Notes: generated by a model from the letters alone, not told the origin. A DNA stretch of 64,000 nt from Piper betle (GCA_033002965.1 JAURVB010013118.1:31167-95166), one strand, 5' to 3'. Counted from the first letter of the stretch, positions 22,750 through 35,182 are shown. A program made the numbers and translations.

Positions 22750-25286
22750 TTAGCATTGGATCTGCAAATGCCCCCTTGGATGGAAGTTCCTCTGCAGCCA
22801 CTGGTCCAGACGCTTCTTGCGAGGGAGTTACCAGGCTCGCCTTTGTAGTTGATCCTAATATAACATCCTATCTCATGATGGGCTCACTTTCCCGTGGTAT
22901 GATTCCGTGAAATTTGAAATTCTATTGGCTAAAGCATCCTTAGATTTTGGATTTTTCTGTACCAGGACTGAAATCCCATGCAGTGACTTTGTATGAAGCA
23001 GGGAAGCTAGGAGATACCAGTATCTCGGAACTGTGCAAGGATCTCACTATTTTTTACGGTAAAAAGTTTAAGGGTGAGTTGTAGGAATTTGCTAACCATG
23101 CACATAGCTTGAGATATGTGCTTGAGTGTCTGAAATCAGGTGGTTCGGTGGCCCAAGAAATGAAGAAATCTTTAGAGAAAATGAGTTCCCATACAACACA
23201 ATCTGACAACTCTTCTGATGTATCAGAAGCGAGACCACTTAATAATAATGAGGTTAGTGGTAATGTGGATCTAGAGAGTTATACCACTGATATTAGTGAT
23301 GAGCAGAAAACAAAATCTGCATGGGCTGAAAACTTTGCTGGTATCTCTGTGGGCGATGTAATTAACCATTCACTTGAAAAAACTAAATCTGACTCCAGAA
23401 CTCTATTACTGATGCATCTTTGATCAAGAATCCTAAAAGTTTGGATGAAGTAGTCTTAAAAGGAGACATTGAGTTGCCTGTTGATGAGGCCTTCAAACTT
23501 CCGATGGGTTTAAGAACGGCAAGAACACAAACTGGAAGAAATTTCTTGTGAATGTTCTTCGATGTGAAAGTTTGGCTGCTTTAACCCCTGCAACATTGGA
23601 GTGCCTATATCACCGAGATTATGATATTATAGTGTCTATGGTTCCTCTTCCTTCTTCTTCAGTCTTACCTGGGCCTTTGGGTCCAATTCATTTTGGTCAT
23701 CCATAATATTCTTCTATGACGCCTTGGATGAAACTAGTACTTTACTCAACCACTGGTAAAGGTCCACTCTCCGTTGTTCTAATGAAAGGCCAATGTTTAC
23801 GCTCTCTTCCTGTACCCTTAGCTGGTTGTACGAAAGCGTTAATATGGTCTTGGGATGAATCCACGATTGGAGGATTAGGAGGCAAGTTTGAAGGCAACCT
23901 AGTCAATGAAAACATACTGCTGCACTGTTTAAATTCGCTTCTCAAATATTCTGCTGTTCTTGTGCAACCTCTGAGTAAATATGACCTGAGTGAGTCTGGT
24001 AAAACAGTAACAATGGATATTCCGCTGCCCCTGAGAAATTTTGATGGCTCTGTCCTCAATATTGGGAAGAAAATGGAACTATCAGTCGAAGAAACTTCCA
24101 AAATAAATTCAGTATTGGATGATATATCGTCTAAAATAGAGTTATGGACTACAGGTTATAAAATTGTGCCAGCAAATCTGTGACAGGATTGTCGTGTCAC
24201 AGTTATTTCAGGCTGCTTCACTTACTGAGCACTATGATGCAATGCATAGCTTAAGAAAACGGCTAAGGGAAATTTGTGCTGAGTATCTACCCACTAGTCC
24301 AACTGCAAAGCTCTTATACCAGTCTGAGCATCAATCTAAAGAATCTTCTTGCCAACCGGTAAATTATGCTGGTGGAAGATGGAATCTGCACATGGAGCCT
24401 TCTAGTCCGATATCTGGAGCCCTATCCGAGAACCAAAGACTTAAACTTGAAAATGGGAATCGTTCCAGAACCGAAGTTTTGAGCTTGATGGGAGCATTCT
24501 CAGGTACTTTGTTTCCCTCAATATTGGACTAGACAAACAATGAGCACTATAATTTGACGAAAAATAATAATAACACCTAAAATAATTCATCGGGGAACGG
24601 AACCTTATAATTCTGCCAAAAATAAACAGAAGATCATGACATTTTTTGGATTAAGAATGGTAAAATATGCTGAAACATAATAAGTGGAGGTTCAGTTTTT
24701 TATATTTCAAATATATTCGATTATCACGTCAAGTAGGAGCTTTACTTCTTGGTTCAATGCCTAGTCCTCCATCGTTCAAACCTTTGTTCGAAATTACGCC
24801 AAGAGTTTTAACTCCAATAAAGCTCTGCCTATTAGTCTTTTCTTTAGATAGTACTTCTATGATTGGTAGCTGCCTCTTCGAGTAAAATTTCTGCAAACCT
24901 ATTAGAGTGCTAATTGTTTTAACACAATTTTTATGAACTGGTGGAATTCACCCTATCGATGATCTGAGTTCCGCGAATTGTGTATACCTTAAATGATAGA
25001 TAACTGAATTTGAGATTTATATTTTCGTTGGTCTTATGCACTAAGTCCGGTGTATGAAGTTGCCACAAGGACAGTGGAAGAAGCCCATCAACAGGGTCAA
25101 GTAAGCCGGAACCATCACATGATGCCGACCGCATAGAAGTGGTTTTGCGCCGGGCTAAATCTTATCTTTGACGGCAATAAATTGAATCCTTTTGATATAG
25201 AGGCATGCTTGCAGGCTTGCCAACCTATATCCTTGATAGCCGAGGCTTCTGCTTTGTCTGCCTCTCTGCTGCCAACGAAGATTTAA
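22750..25286 (+). pseudogene. FAM91-like protein pseudogene (C-terminal half, introns kept)
   Basis: A series of + strand segments matches the plant FAM91A1-like protein in order: VDPNITSYLMMGS (about 22850), LKSHAVTLYEAGKLG (about 22968), FLVNVLRCESLAALTPATL (about 23540), MTPWMKLVLYST (23716), CTKALIWSWDES, GGLGGKFEGN (about 23875), LLHCLNSLLKYSAVLVQPLS (about 23918), SLTEHYDAM (about 24218), PVYEVATRTVEEA (about 25049) and ACLQACQPISLIAEA (about 25202). Human FAM91A1 acts in golgin-linked trafficking; the plant role is less known. Breaks: TAG at 23082 in place of a Gln codon, TAA at 23704, frameshifts near 23400 and 23500, and about 40 codons missing near 24170. Introns are retained (about 22896-22967 and about 24505-25020), so this is a DNA-level copy, not a processed one. 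The N-terminal half is absent. Confidence 0.85.
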
Positions 25287-25826
25287 TGAGATGTCTCGTA
25301 TATTTGAGGTAGACAAATCACTGGTAGGTGTTTGGTGTTTGCAGTTGGACATGGGAAGAGAATTACTGCAAACTTTGGTATCGGAAGAGAATTATTGCAA
25401 ACTTTGCGATGCCTCAGAGCTCTTTTTTTATCGGATGCCTCACAAATCATTGATCTCTATTTCTTTCTTTCTTTTTTTTAAACAAAAACTCTTAACAGTT
25501 GTGCTTTATGTAAATGTACGTTCTCAAACTATGAGGAAGATTTTTTAAAAAGGAAGGAGAACCAAACGCAGAGCCGTCGTGTCTTTTTTCAGAAGTCCAG
25601 TACGTATTTTCTTTTGTAAAACTACTTGTTGGTCATGGAGTGTCATCCTGTTGGCTTCCAATCCACTTGAAACGGCAAACTAAGCGGGAAAAGAGAGAGA
25701 TAATTCGATCGTTATATTTTATCAATAAATTGTAAGTGCAGTACATGTTTATCTCCAAACAAGAACAACAAACTATTGGTTGTTGCAACACTCTTTGTCC
25801 ATTGTTGAGCAGGAACGAGGGACAAG

Positions 25827-25916
25827 ACAACAAATAATCGGAAATGTGAGAGAAGCATGTGCGGACCCGGTACAACAAATAATCGGATATGTCAGAGGAG
25901 CATATGCGGACCCGGT
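25827..25916 (+). repeat. Two 45-bp tandem repeats
   Basis: 25827-25871 and 25872-25916 are direct repeats starting ACAACAAATAATCGGA and ending GCGGACCCGGT, with a few substitutions. The unit is a multiple of 3 and would encode two 15-residue repeats (QQIIGNVREACADPV-like). No known family was recognised. Confidence 0.8.
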
Positions 25917-25997
25917 AAGTAGTCAACCACCCAACGTTGAGGGGGCAGGAAAGCCTCCTTCTGAAATCGAGCGTGCAAAGAAGCCAACTGCACGGCC

Positions 25998-26897
25998 ATG
26001 GCGTCCACGCTCGCTTCAACCACCTTCCCTCCCCGTTTCTCTTCCCCCTCACCCCCACCTTCCAGCCTCGCCTTCTCTCGCTTCCATCTCCTTCCCACGC
26101 CCTCCATCTTCCACGCCCCTGGCCGTCCCCGGCCACCGCTCTTGTCCCCGGTGCCACCCCCAACCGGGTTCGCCTTTCCGTTCGATGCTTCGCAGGTTCT
26201 TTTTTTTTTTTTTTTTTGAATTTCTACTCATTCTTCTTCACCCCGCCTTACTAATACATGTCTTGTTCAACCCCCGATTTTTTTGATTGTTCAATCTCTT
26301 ACCATTAGCTGCATCTGTTTGTTTATGACCTGGTACAGCTCTGACGTCGGAGCTGAAGTCTACTCTGGACAGGTTGTCGAGTCCCACAAAGTTGTTCTTT
26401 TTATGAAAGGCACCAAGGATTTCCAGTGTGGATTCTCCAACACGGTTGTCCAGATACTCGCTCCTCTTAACGTGCCCTTTGAGACGTTGAATATACTGGA
26501 GAACGAGATGCTGCGGCAGGGTCTGAAAGAGTACTCTAGTTGGCCTACTTTCCCCAATTATACATCGACGGTGAATTCTTCGGCGGCTGTGACATAACAG
26601 TTGGTCAGTCTTCTTCCTTGCCCAACTCCATTCTTCTTCTTCTTCGTCTTCTTATTTTTATTATCATTGTAAGCAAGACTTCTAAATTTGAACCTAAGAT
26701 GGTAGTCTTCCCTTAGTACAGTAGGCAGGAATATGCAAAAAACAAAAATAAGGAATGATATTTCTTGTTTAGAAATTCTTTAACCAACCTTCCCGCCGTT
26801 TAAACGTTCTAATTTTGACTTGGGATGCATTAACTTCCACAGAAGCATTCGAGAGCGGCGAATTGCAGGAGTTGCTGGAGAAAGCAGTGTGTTCCTA
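25998..26897 (+). pseudogene. Chloroplast CGFS monothiol glutaredoxin (GRXS14-like), frame broken
   Basis: Exon 1 (25998-26195) encodes a Ser/Pro/Arg-rich, acid-poor N-terminus like a plastid transit peptide. Exon 2 (about 26337-26596) encodes the glutaredoxin core with [14 protein letters not shown], the CGFS active site (about 26427), [29 protein letters not shown] and WPTFP. Exon 3 (about 26840-26897) encodes EAFESGELQELLEKAVCS and a stop. GRXS14 proteins carry 2Fe-2S clusters in the stroma. Breaks: one base missing near 26370 (before VVESHKV); FQCGFS instead of the usual FPxCGFS (one codon missing); one C missing in the C-run near 26553, after which the [15 protein letters not shown] segment is out of frame; and no GT donor directly after the expected exon end (about 26598). 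Substitutions are few, so inactivation is recent or the bases are sequence errors. Confidence 0.8.
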
Positions 26898-27019
26898 GTA
26901 GCTGGGCTTCCTGATTCTGCCTTTCTCCATTTCTTCCTTCGCAATCGCTATGCATACGTTTCAGTTCATGTATGTTTTACACTTTGGCCGAAACTTTCCT
27001 GTTATATTTACACATAAAA

Positions 27020-28630
27020 CAAGTTATTATTAGTAATTGCATCTCCACCGCCACACGCTGGCTTTGTTGTTTAAATTTTTTGGTTCAGTTGCTACTGCTT
27101 TTGCTTCATGATGATCAACCAGTTTAGTTTACATGGTAGGATTCTTATACGTTGCCTAATATAAGAAAATTCGGGTATTATCCAAAATGACTAGCTAGAC
27201 GGAATTTAACTCCTAGTATTTATCAACGTCCCAATTCATATTCATTTTAGATATGGAGCTATTCTCTGCACTCCCCCGCACTTGCAAACACTTAACAAGT
27301 GGTTTTTTCTGCTGCTTATTGAGCTTGCCACTTTGGGCTTTAACACACGTACGCACCGCTATTGGGCTTACTACTTTTGGTCTTTAATAAACATTCACAC
27401 CAATTATTGGGCAATATACAGTAGGAATGTGTAGGCCCATGAGTTAGAGCTATTGGCTCTAATCCCACGAGAAGATTTGGGTCTTATCCAAAATAACTAC
27501 CTTGTCACTTAAGCAACTCAACTCAACTCTTAGTAATATACATTTTCTACCAAGATAAGATAAATTTTTACGGTAAGTGCTTACATGGCATTTCACAATG
27601 TTGATGCAACAACACGGTGTTACAATTTTAATGTTTTTAAGTCTGCATTTCCTTTCTCTTGATGCTAGAATGGTTTAGCTTAGAATGTAGATTTATCTGT
27701 AGGTCAAATTAGGATCCCTGTTGATACTAGTTATGATGGTGCCGCAATTCAGAAATTTAGGTGTAAGTTCTAAATTCTAAAGTTGAGTAAGGCGGCATTG
27801 GTCTGTGTAGAAAATAGCCCGTGGATGTAATTGTCTACCATGCACTGGCATCATCTTTGTTTTGGATCTTATCCGATGTAGCGAACAGGATATTGGGTGC
27901 ATGGTAAAACTCTTTCACTTCACGTATTAGCTCAAATAGTGCCTCCTTGTTTGCTTTCAGACCCATCTATCAGTTCAAGTGTTCGACCTCCTTATTGAAT
28001 TAAGTAACATGTTTAAAATTATATTGATTTTATACCTCTTTATTCTGATTTATCAGTTCAAGTATTCAACCTCCTTGCCGTATCATTCCTCCTAAAGTGT
28101 CCTGTAGTTTTCCTTGAAGTAGTATGTTAGAAATAATATTGATTAAATACCTTTATGCTGATGCTGATCTGTTTTGATTTGTGTTCTGTAGACATGTAAA
28201 GAATTCGCAATCAACTTGTGTTCTAACTAGTACGGATGTAACTTTGTTTTTTGTTTGTTGTTTATTGTTTCTGAAAGCTTGGTTTCTTGAACCTGTTCAG
28301 GATTGTTGTGTTTTTTTCTTAAAATGAGGCAAGCCTGATATCAAGATGTATTTCTATACTGATGCTATTGAGGTTGATTGATGTGTGAGCTTCCTCGAAT
28401 TTTTTGATCAGCGTACTGAGTGTTTGTTTAAGTGAAATGGTGTTATTGTTTTGAAGTCTAAAACTCTGTAAGTCAAGGCAATAATGTCGACCTTGCACCA
28501 GGCATATTCTGTTACAATTGTTTATTGAGAAACTTTTTGCAGCTGACGAGTCATTTATTGTTACAGAAAAGTTTTATATAACATTCTTTTGCAGCTTTTA
28601 TTCCAAGTAACGACTGCAGGTGTTTTTCTC
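27020..28630. other. Intergenic region with short repeats
   Basis: No gene recognised. A segment beginning TATCAGTTCAAGT at 27968 is repeated at 28051 (83-bp step), with a weaker third partial copy near 28117. Another pair of related blocks containing TTATCCAAAAT occurs near 27180 and 27485 and may mark an old transposon. Confidence 0.4.
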
Positions 28631-28649
28631 TTCAAGTTTTATTCATTGT

Positions 28650-28878
28650 ACAGGTATGTACCATGCAGCATGCTGCTTCCTGCTCTGTAAGAAGCCGCCA
28701 AACCATTTGGCTGAGAAGGTCTTTTGTTTTGTGGGCTTTGTTCCTTGTTTTGAAAATCTACTCCAATGAGACCATAACTGGCCTTGCATCCGAACTTCCA
28801 CTCATAAGAATCCGTGAATGACCAGACGAAGCACCCTTTAATGATTGAACAATTCGTAAATGCCAAGCGGGAACGTAT
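28650..28878 (-). pseudogene. Orphan last exon of a GH1 beta-glucosidase
   Basis: The minus strand reads IIKGCFVWSFTDSYEWK...[13 protein letters not shown], the conserved end of family-1 glycosidases, aligning with the last exon of the intact gene at 30071-30278. No other GH1 exons are found in the next 1.2 kb upstream. The expected acceptor AG before the exon reads AC (TTTAC then GAATTGT). It keeps SYEWK, the more usual GH1 form, whereas the intact neighbour has CFELL, so it came from a different paralogue or an older duplication. It is a non-functional remnant. Confidence 0.75.
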
Positions 28879-29553
28879 AAATTTTGTTGTCATTCATTAC
28901 CAATGCGTCAACTTCAATGAAAGAATACGTGCAGTTTCTAATTCGACCGTTTAATGTTGTGGCATATCATACTTGAAAATGATAATATGCCCACAAATGT
29001 GTTCTTATTGATTTTTTTACCCCCTAAGATTTGAAATGGATGCCTTTTTATAAAAACTATTTTACAGTTCATGTAACCTTTTTTTTATAATATAGAGTGC
29101 ATCTTTTAAAAAAAGGGTTTTGAGGAATTTTAAATTAAAAAATTGACTATAAAAAGTCTCACTGTAGTAAAATTGAAGAGCGTATGGTTTATATATACCC
29201 ACCCGGTAGGAACTCCAGAGTGTGATATAATATTTAAAACTATACAAAAGATCGTGTGCCAGAAAGGAAAAAGTCCAGACAAGGATACACGTTGATAATT
29301 CACAATTATTTTGATTTTTATAATTTTGGAAACCGATAAGTCCCAAATTGGCGAAGACACAATGACCACTCAAATTTCCCGCATTGGCATGAAGGGTCAA
29401 GTCGGGGAGTTTTTTCTCCCAATCTGAACAACACCATTCGGGAGAAAGGATGTTGACTTTCATAATCCCCTTTTTTCTAAGCCATAATTTTCTCTCGAGG
29501 CTCTTATTGATTGGCAGGAAATCGAAGAATAAAAAAGAGCAAATTCTTAGACA

Positions 29554-29641
29554 ATGAAAGATACGAATAGATGGATGGGGAAAGCATGTTTTGCATTGGT
29601 CTTCTTGCTAATTCCTGATTGCACTAAAGCTGATATTGATG
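29554..29641 (+). other. Possible orphan first exon with signal peptide
   Basis: ATG at 29554 opens a 29-codon frame with a basic start, a hydrophobic core (ACFALVFLLIP) and DCTKADID, followed by G|GTAAAT, a good splice donor. It looks like a secretory first exon. No downstream exon was recognised before the GH1 gene on the other strand, so the parent gene is unknown and chance cannot be excluded. Confidence 0.25.
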
Positions 29642-30070
29642 GTAAATGATATTTTAATCAACATAAAATTAATACCATTAAATTTGTCTTTGACCTCTGG
29701 GTGGCATCCAATTGGTGCTTTTTTACGGCTGATCATGACGCACTTACCCTTCTTCAAAGGTTGTTTGAGAAAAAAATCCCTTCTTCAAAGGTCTACTGAA
29801 CAAAAGGCACATATCAAGGGGTAATTATGTCACATTTGTATGCATATTATTAATTCTCATCACTAAAAGATTGAGCTAGCAATGGATGGCGATGGATGGA
29901 GGGCTACATATTAACTGAAAGGAATCTACCATGAGAAGATAGCAGTTGTTTCCTTGTCGGAATGAATGAACCATTTATTGCCGTGTACGTAGAAGTCTCC
30001 TGTCCCGTGATCTTTTTTCCGACAAAATCTGCGCCAGACTAATTAATCTGATGCTCTTGATCAGATATTT

Positions 30071-33000
30071 CTAACGACTGGACCAGTAAATATTTTGCGG
30101 CCTCCTGCCGGCCAGTAAGAAGTTGGAATACCATGCAGCAGACAGTCTCCAGTGTCGACTTCTTTCCTTGCCCTGAAAATCTACTCCAATGAGTCCATAA
30201 GAGCCCTTGTATCCCATCAACAACTCAAAACAGTCTGTGAAGGACCAGACGAAGTACCCTTGAATGTTCGAACCATTCCTGCATATTGTTGAACGTTGTA
30301 AAGGTACGTACGTAAGTGTTGTTGTCATTGTTACTAATATTATTATATATAGTACTTTAACTCCTATAAGAAATAATTTAGTCCATGCAAAAGAAATAAT
30401 CAATGGGGCTACCTTTATAATGACCTAGCTAGGATTTGCATACCACAACGTCCTAGCTAGGATTTATACAAGTTGTAAATGACAATGATAATGCGTTTTT
30501 ATACGCTAATGCGAAATAATTGAAAAAAATTTATATGAAGTCATAGCGAAAATTTACTAATTTGAAATACATGACTGTAATCTTTTGCTGGTAAAGCATG
30601 GGAATACCTCCAAAATATACATTAAGAAGAGGTTGAACATTGTCCATTTATTCCGGATCTAAAATTTTGAGCTTAAGGTTATGCTTTACCTAATACCTAC
30701 CATGAAAGATTGAAGTATGAAGAGTACGTACCTTATGGACGAAAGAAGGCTTTTCATGTAGACTTGCAGATAGTAGATCCTTTCTGTATCATTTGAAGCC
30801 GCCAGACGGTTTGACAAGTCGAGATCAAGAGTCCCGTAGCCTGCAATTTTAAGTTCGTTGATTAAAAGGACCTAATTCTTTGGGAATTAGAATTGTTTTG
30901 TCTATTTATATATTTAGTAGTTACCGTTTTCATGTATGAACATTGCTGGGTTACCATACCGATACTTGAAGTATTCTACCAACTTTTCTAAAGCCCATGG
31001 AGCAGGTGGTGTTATGCAGATCTTCATCCCTAGAAGGCCCTGCTGGGAAAACCGGCCCAAGTCATGAGTTAATTAATTCCATGTGTGAATTAATCAACAC
31101 TGATCAAATTGTTAAGAAAACAGAAAGGCAGGAGTGGGATCAGTTACCTTATAATTAGCGAGCTGTTGAGGAGGTAATAGATCTGTAAACACAAGGAGAT
31201 GCTATCATGTTTATTCAATTGAATAATAATAAGAATATTTGTGGGCGGGGGGCAGGAGAGCTTTAATTTCAATTCAATTAATTAGTGATGACTTACAAGA
31301 CACTTTGGCAGACATGTCACTGGCATATTCCCCAAACTTCTATCTGGTAATTGATCGGATGAATCACTGATATAAGCAACTGTGTAGTGATTGAGGCCGA
31401 TAAAGTCAAATGAACCTTTGAGTCGCCTCGATTCCATCTCTGAGAAACATGGCAACCTTGGTCCTATGATCTTCCTCATGGTGGTAGGATAGTCCCCAGA
31501 AAAGAGAGGATCCATAAACCTGGTGATATAGTACATCAAAATCCGTAAACGAATTATCTTTTTGTGAATAAAAGAAAGAATGTTTGCCTTTGAAAAGCAA
31601 AGGCGTTCGATTTGTAATTTGTTGGTTCCTGTTCTCCCTACCATCCAAGTTCGAAGTCCAGTACTCGCTCTGTTGCTTCTATGTCTTCCGGGGATTTTGT
31701 GAGGGGCTCGTACCACATTGCTATAAACGTAATTCCAATCAAACCTTTTTGTTCTGCCTGCCAACGTCATACCAATGAAATACAAGTATTATAAGCTTAT
31801 GCGTATATTATGTCTTGGCAAGAGGCAAGAGCAATGAGCATGAAGCAACATGATTTGTGTTTACATGTTATAAATAAATAAAACAGACTGGGAGAAGTGA
31901 ATATGATGAAGAAGTCATGAGGTAGCCACACCTGGTATTTATGTCTATACAGATGAACAGCAGCCGCATGAGCCAGGAGAATGTTGTGAGCAGTTGTATA
32001 CACTTCTGAGGATGTGCTTGCACTTGTGCAATTTATGTCAGGGTTGGCACAATAGGGGCAGCACCTTCCTGGGGGAAACACGCCCACATCATAACCGGCG
32101 ACTGTTTGTACATTTGGCTCGTTGAAGGTGATCCATCTCTTCACCCTGTCCCCATACTCCTTGAAGCATACATCAGCATAGGTAGTGAAATCTTCGCTGT
32201 TATCAATGTTGAAAAACTCGTTACTGTGGGTTAGGATGTATTAGAAAAAGCACATTTAATTTGTTCAACGAGGCACAGTTATTTGCATGACTATGTTTTA
32301 TATATATGTATATATTTATATTTATATTTACATCTAAGAAACAAGCATTAGAAAAACTGATAGACTACAGAAAGATTACATGAATTGTGTACTCAGAAGG
32401 CCTCCATACATGTCCTCAAGTGCTTGGGGATGATCAAAGTGGTCCAGGGTAACATGTGGCTCTATCCCTGGAAAGGCAATTAATTACCATCCACAAGCTG
32501 TTAGTATTAGGCCCTTTACAAGGATTAATTAATAACTCACTTGCAGAAACGCTAGGAATAAATATATACACAGTAAAAATTTATTTGTTTTTAATCTATT
32601 GATATTTTTGTTAAAGCAAATTTACTAATTTATCGGACGAAGCAGATTGTATATATGTTACCGTAGCGTATGAGTTCATTGATGAGATTGTTGTAGTATT
32701 GTAAGCCCTTGGGATTTACATCTCCTCTTCCATCTGCAACACGGAAATAGATGAATCAGATGAACTTCAGGTCTCTGTGTTTAGTTATCCTTAATAAGCA
32801 GACTGAAATGACCAGTTATCGTTCACCAACATACAGTTATTTGTCTTCAAAAATAAAAGAGACAGAAGAATGTACCAGGAATAAGCCTGGACCAGGATAT
32901 GGAAAATCGGTAGGCTTCCAAACCCATTTCCTGCATGAGCTTCACGTCATCCTGCACATAATCTCATCCCTAGATTATATTTATTTCCATCCAACTGTTC

Positions 33001-33214
33001 TACTACTACTCTGAACCTTATTCTACTCTTTTTGGGTACTGGTCTATTGGAATGAAACCGGATCCAAGCAGGAGTCTATTACCTTGTACTTATGATATTG
33101 ATCTGCCGTTATGTCTGCATTACTTTTATCAATATTTTTGCCTGTAGTTTGGGGGAAAAAAGTTCCAATCCAAGAATGCAATTTGTATAAATACGTACAA
33201 AATTATAAACGAAG

Positions 33215-33255
<41 letters not shown>

Positions 33256-33695
33256 AGCATGAGTGAAGATGTCCCAAATGCTAGGCTTTCTACCATCTTC
33301 CCGTGCAGCTCCTTCTATCTGCGTCCAATTCATTCAATTTTGTCATATGCATACACACACAAAACCAGGAAAATATAAATATGTAAGAAACCACTAATCA
33401 ACCAGAAGTCCAGAACGAGAACAGTATTAATGGAAATAAGATAATTATCAAAATTAAAAGATAACTCAAGAAACAAAGGAATGAATATAGTAGATGGCAA
33501 AAAAAACAAAGGAACCTGGTAAGCAGAGGTGCCGGCACCAAACACAAACCCGGGTGGGAAGTCGTCTCTGGATATACCAATCCAAGCTGCTCCATGCCCA
33601 TCATGACTTGTAATAATCTCTGTTACAAGTGAAAGAAGGAGCAGAGGCAGGAGGAGGAAATTGGTAACCATCCTGCTCCGCTTCTCGATCAACAT
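30071..33695 (-). CDS. GH1 beta-glucosidase, BGLU11-like
   Basis: Thirteen exons, the usual number for plant GH1 genes: 33695-33516, 33318-33255, 33141-33083, 32951-32876, 32733-32662, 32467-32380, 32196-31932, 31757-31642, 31519-31297, 31201-31148, 31042-30925, 30840-30732 and 30278-30071. They give 543 residues in one frame. A signal peptide ([15 protein letters not shown]) is followed by [20 protein letters not shown]-type [28 protein letters not shown], acid/base Glu in WITFNEPN (exon 7) and nucleophile Glu in FIHENG (exon 11; ITENG is usual). The glycone-binding CFELL replaces the common FEW, as in the BGLU1-11 group. The enzyme would hydrolyse beta-glucosides in the apoplast or vacuole; the substrate is unknown. 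The exon 10 acceptor is weak; I chose it because it keeps frame. Intron 2 begins inside a (CT)n tract. Confidence 0.9.
33219..33252 (+). repeat. (AG)n microsatellite at a GH1 splice donor
   Basis: About 17 AG units on the + strand. On the gene strand they form (CT)n, directly after the intron-2 donor GTCTCT (33254 downwards), so the 5' splice site merges into the repeat. Confidence 0.9.
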
Positions 33696-33719
33696 CCTGG
33701 CCCGACGAAAATAAGCTAC

Positions 33720-35140
33720 CCCCCGTCTTTCAACACTCCCGTATATCTTATATCAGTATGAATTGTATGTATGTGTGATATAGTAATCGCACTTACTGGC
33801 CCTCGCCCATTCTTGCGTTGATGCTAGCTATAAAATGTTGGAGATGGATTCTTCCTCCGTCCAAGCTCGCACATAAATGAACGAGGAGAGACACCGAAGA
33901 CAATTCCGGGAGTGGGCATACCAGTACCGGTGACGGCGATAAAGACAAGGATGAATGGCCAATCGCCTATCAGACTTGTACACCAAAGGAAAATTTGGCA
34001 CTCTCTTTTGCACAGTTTTAAAATAATTCGGCGACTGGCTGTCCTCTCCAAATGAAAAGCAAGCAACAAGGGAATACCGTCTAATAAAAAAAATACAACC
34101 AAAGGTACGACAAAATCAGATATGGTCAGCAGCCCACTCATTTGGACGAGAAGGTTTCTTCCTCGCAAGTGCTGTTTAGAGCAGTAGAGGTAATTTCTGA
34201 TTCTAATAATTGACGTTAATTACTTTTCCATTCAATTTCCTAGCTAGGCAGGTTCTGGATCTTCCCGTCTCCCCCTGTTTGATACTCGGTGTTTGCCTTA
34301 GAGCAGGGAGGGTGGGCCATCGATAGTTCTGTTTTATTGCCGTTTGTCTTTTTTGATTATATCTAGCATCTGGTTCACACCTAAACAAGTAGTCAATACT
34401 ATCTCACGCCCATCTGGACGTATGGTTTCATTAATATCACGCCTTAGCCGTCGGTCGTTGACACGTTGTTTTCATATCGGGGAAATATACAAGTCTGATC
34501 TCTATCGTCCCTCCTACTCTCGTGCGGCGCAAATCATGCCAACATGAAACGGCGATGATCAAATCATACACGTCTGCTTTTCTAAAGAAAAGAATAAAAA
34601 CAACTTTGTCAACAGATGACTAAGACATACTGCGCGTTATTAGCTATTGGAAAGTCTGCTTGTTACCGTGATGGTTAATAACCAAATTCAATTGAGCATT
34701 TTTTGTCTTTTTTCTTTTGAAAGCATTTTTTTTATCTTTTAGGTCGTCCAATGTCCTTCCAGCATCTCTCTCCTCACCAGACACATACATCTTAAAATAC
34801 CGAGCTTACTTTTTTTAAAAAAAAAAGTACCAAAAAAAGTTCCGAGCTTAATTTCTTCCATTTTGCCCGTCCGTAATTTTCCCCCTTCAGAGACGAATAA
34901 TAATAAATAAGAAATTAAGCTACTGGCCTCTGTCTCTCTCTCTCTCTTGTGACAAGCCAGCTGGGGACTAAAAAGGTCACTTGGACTAAAAAACGTACTT
35001 CTCATAACTAGGGTCTTAATCAACTTCAATCCTTGCGTATCTTAATCAGGGGATATCATATATATATTTTATTTGCATAAAAAAAAGAGAGACAACAACC
35101 CAAGATCCCTGATTGGTTACAATTTGCAATTAGCAGTTTA
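33720..35140. other. Region upstream of the GH1 gene, no gene seen
   Basis: No protein family recognised on either strand. A 114-codon minus-strand frame (33824-34168) has no recognisable domain. The first few hundred bases are presumably the beta-glucosidase promoter and leader. Confidence 0.5.
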
Positions 35141-35160
35141 ACACTCACCCAGCACCTATC

Positions 35161-35182
35161 ATATATATATATATATATATAT
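35161..35182. repeat. (AT)n microsatellite
   Basis: About 11 AT units followed by ATACATATATAAC. Confidence 0.85.

Noticed and set aside
22750..26900. All frame breaks explained by a poor assembly
   Set aside because: The DRD1-like (2.8 kb coding) and GH1 (1.6 kb coding) genes beside them have no breaks, and FAM91 also has nonsense changes and a large deletion. Local error at GRXS14 and CBF5 is still possible.
29062..29463. Minus-strand 133-codon frame as further GH1 exons
   Set aside because: A short GLIGFQN resemblance to the GH1 end is not accompanied by any other GH1 motif.
33824..34168. 114-codon minus-strand frame as a membrane protein gene
   Set aside because: No domain, no conservation signal visible, and no promoter or splice context.
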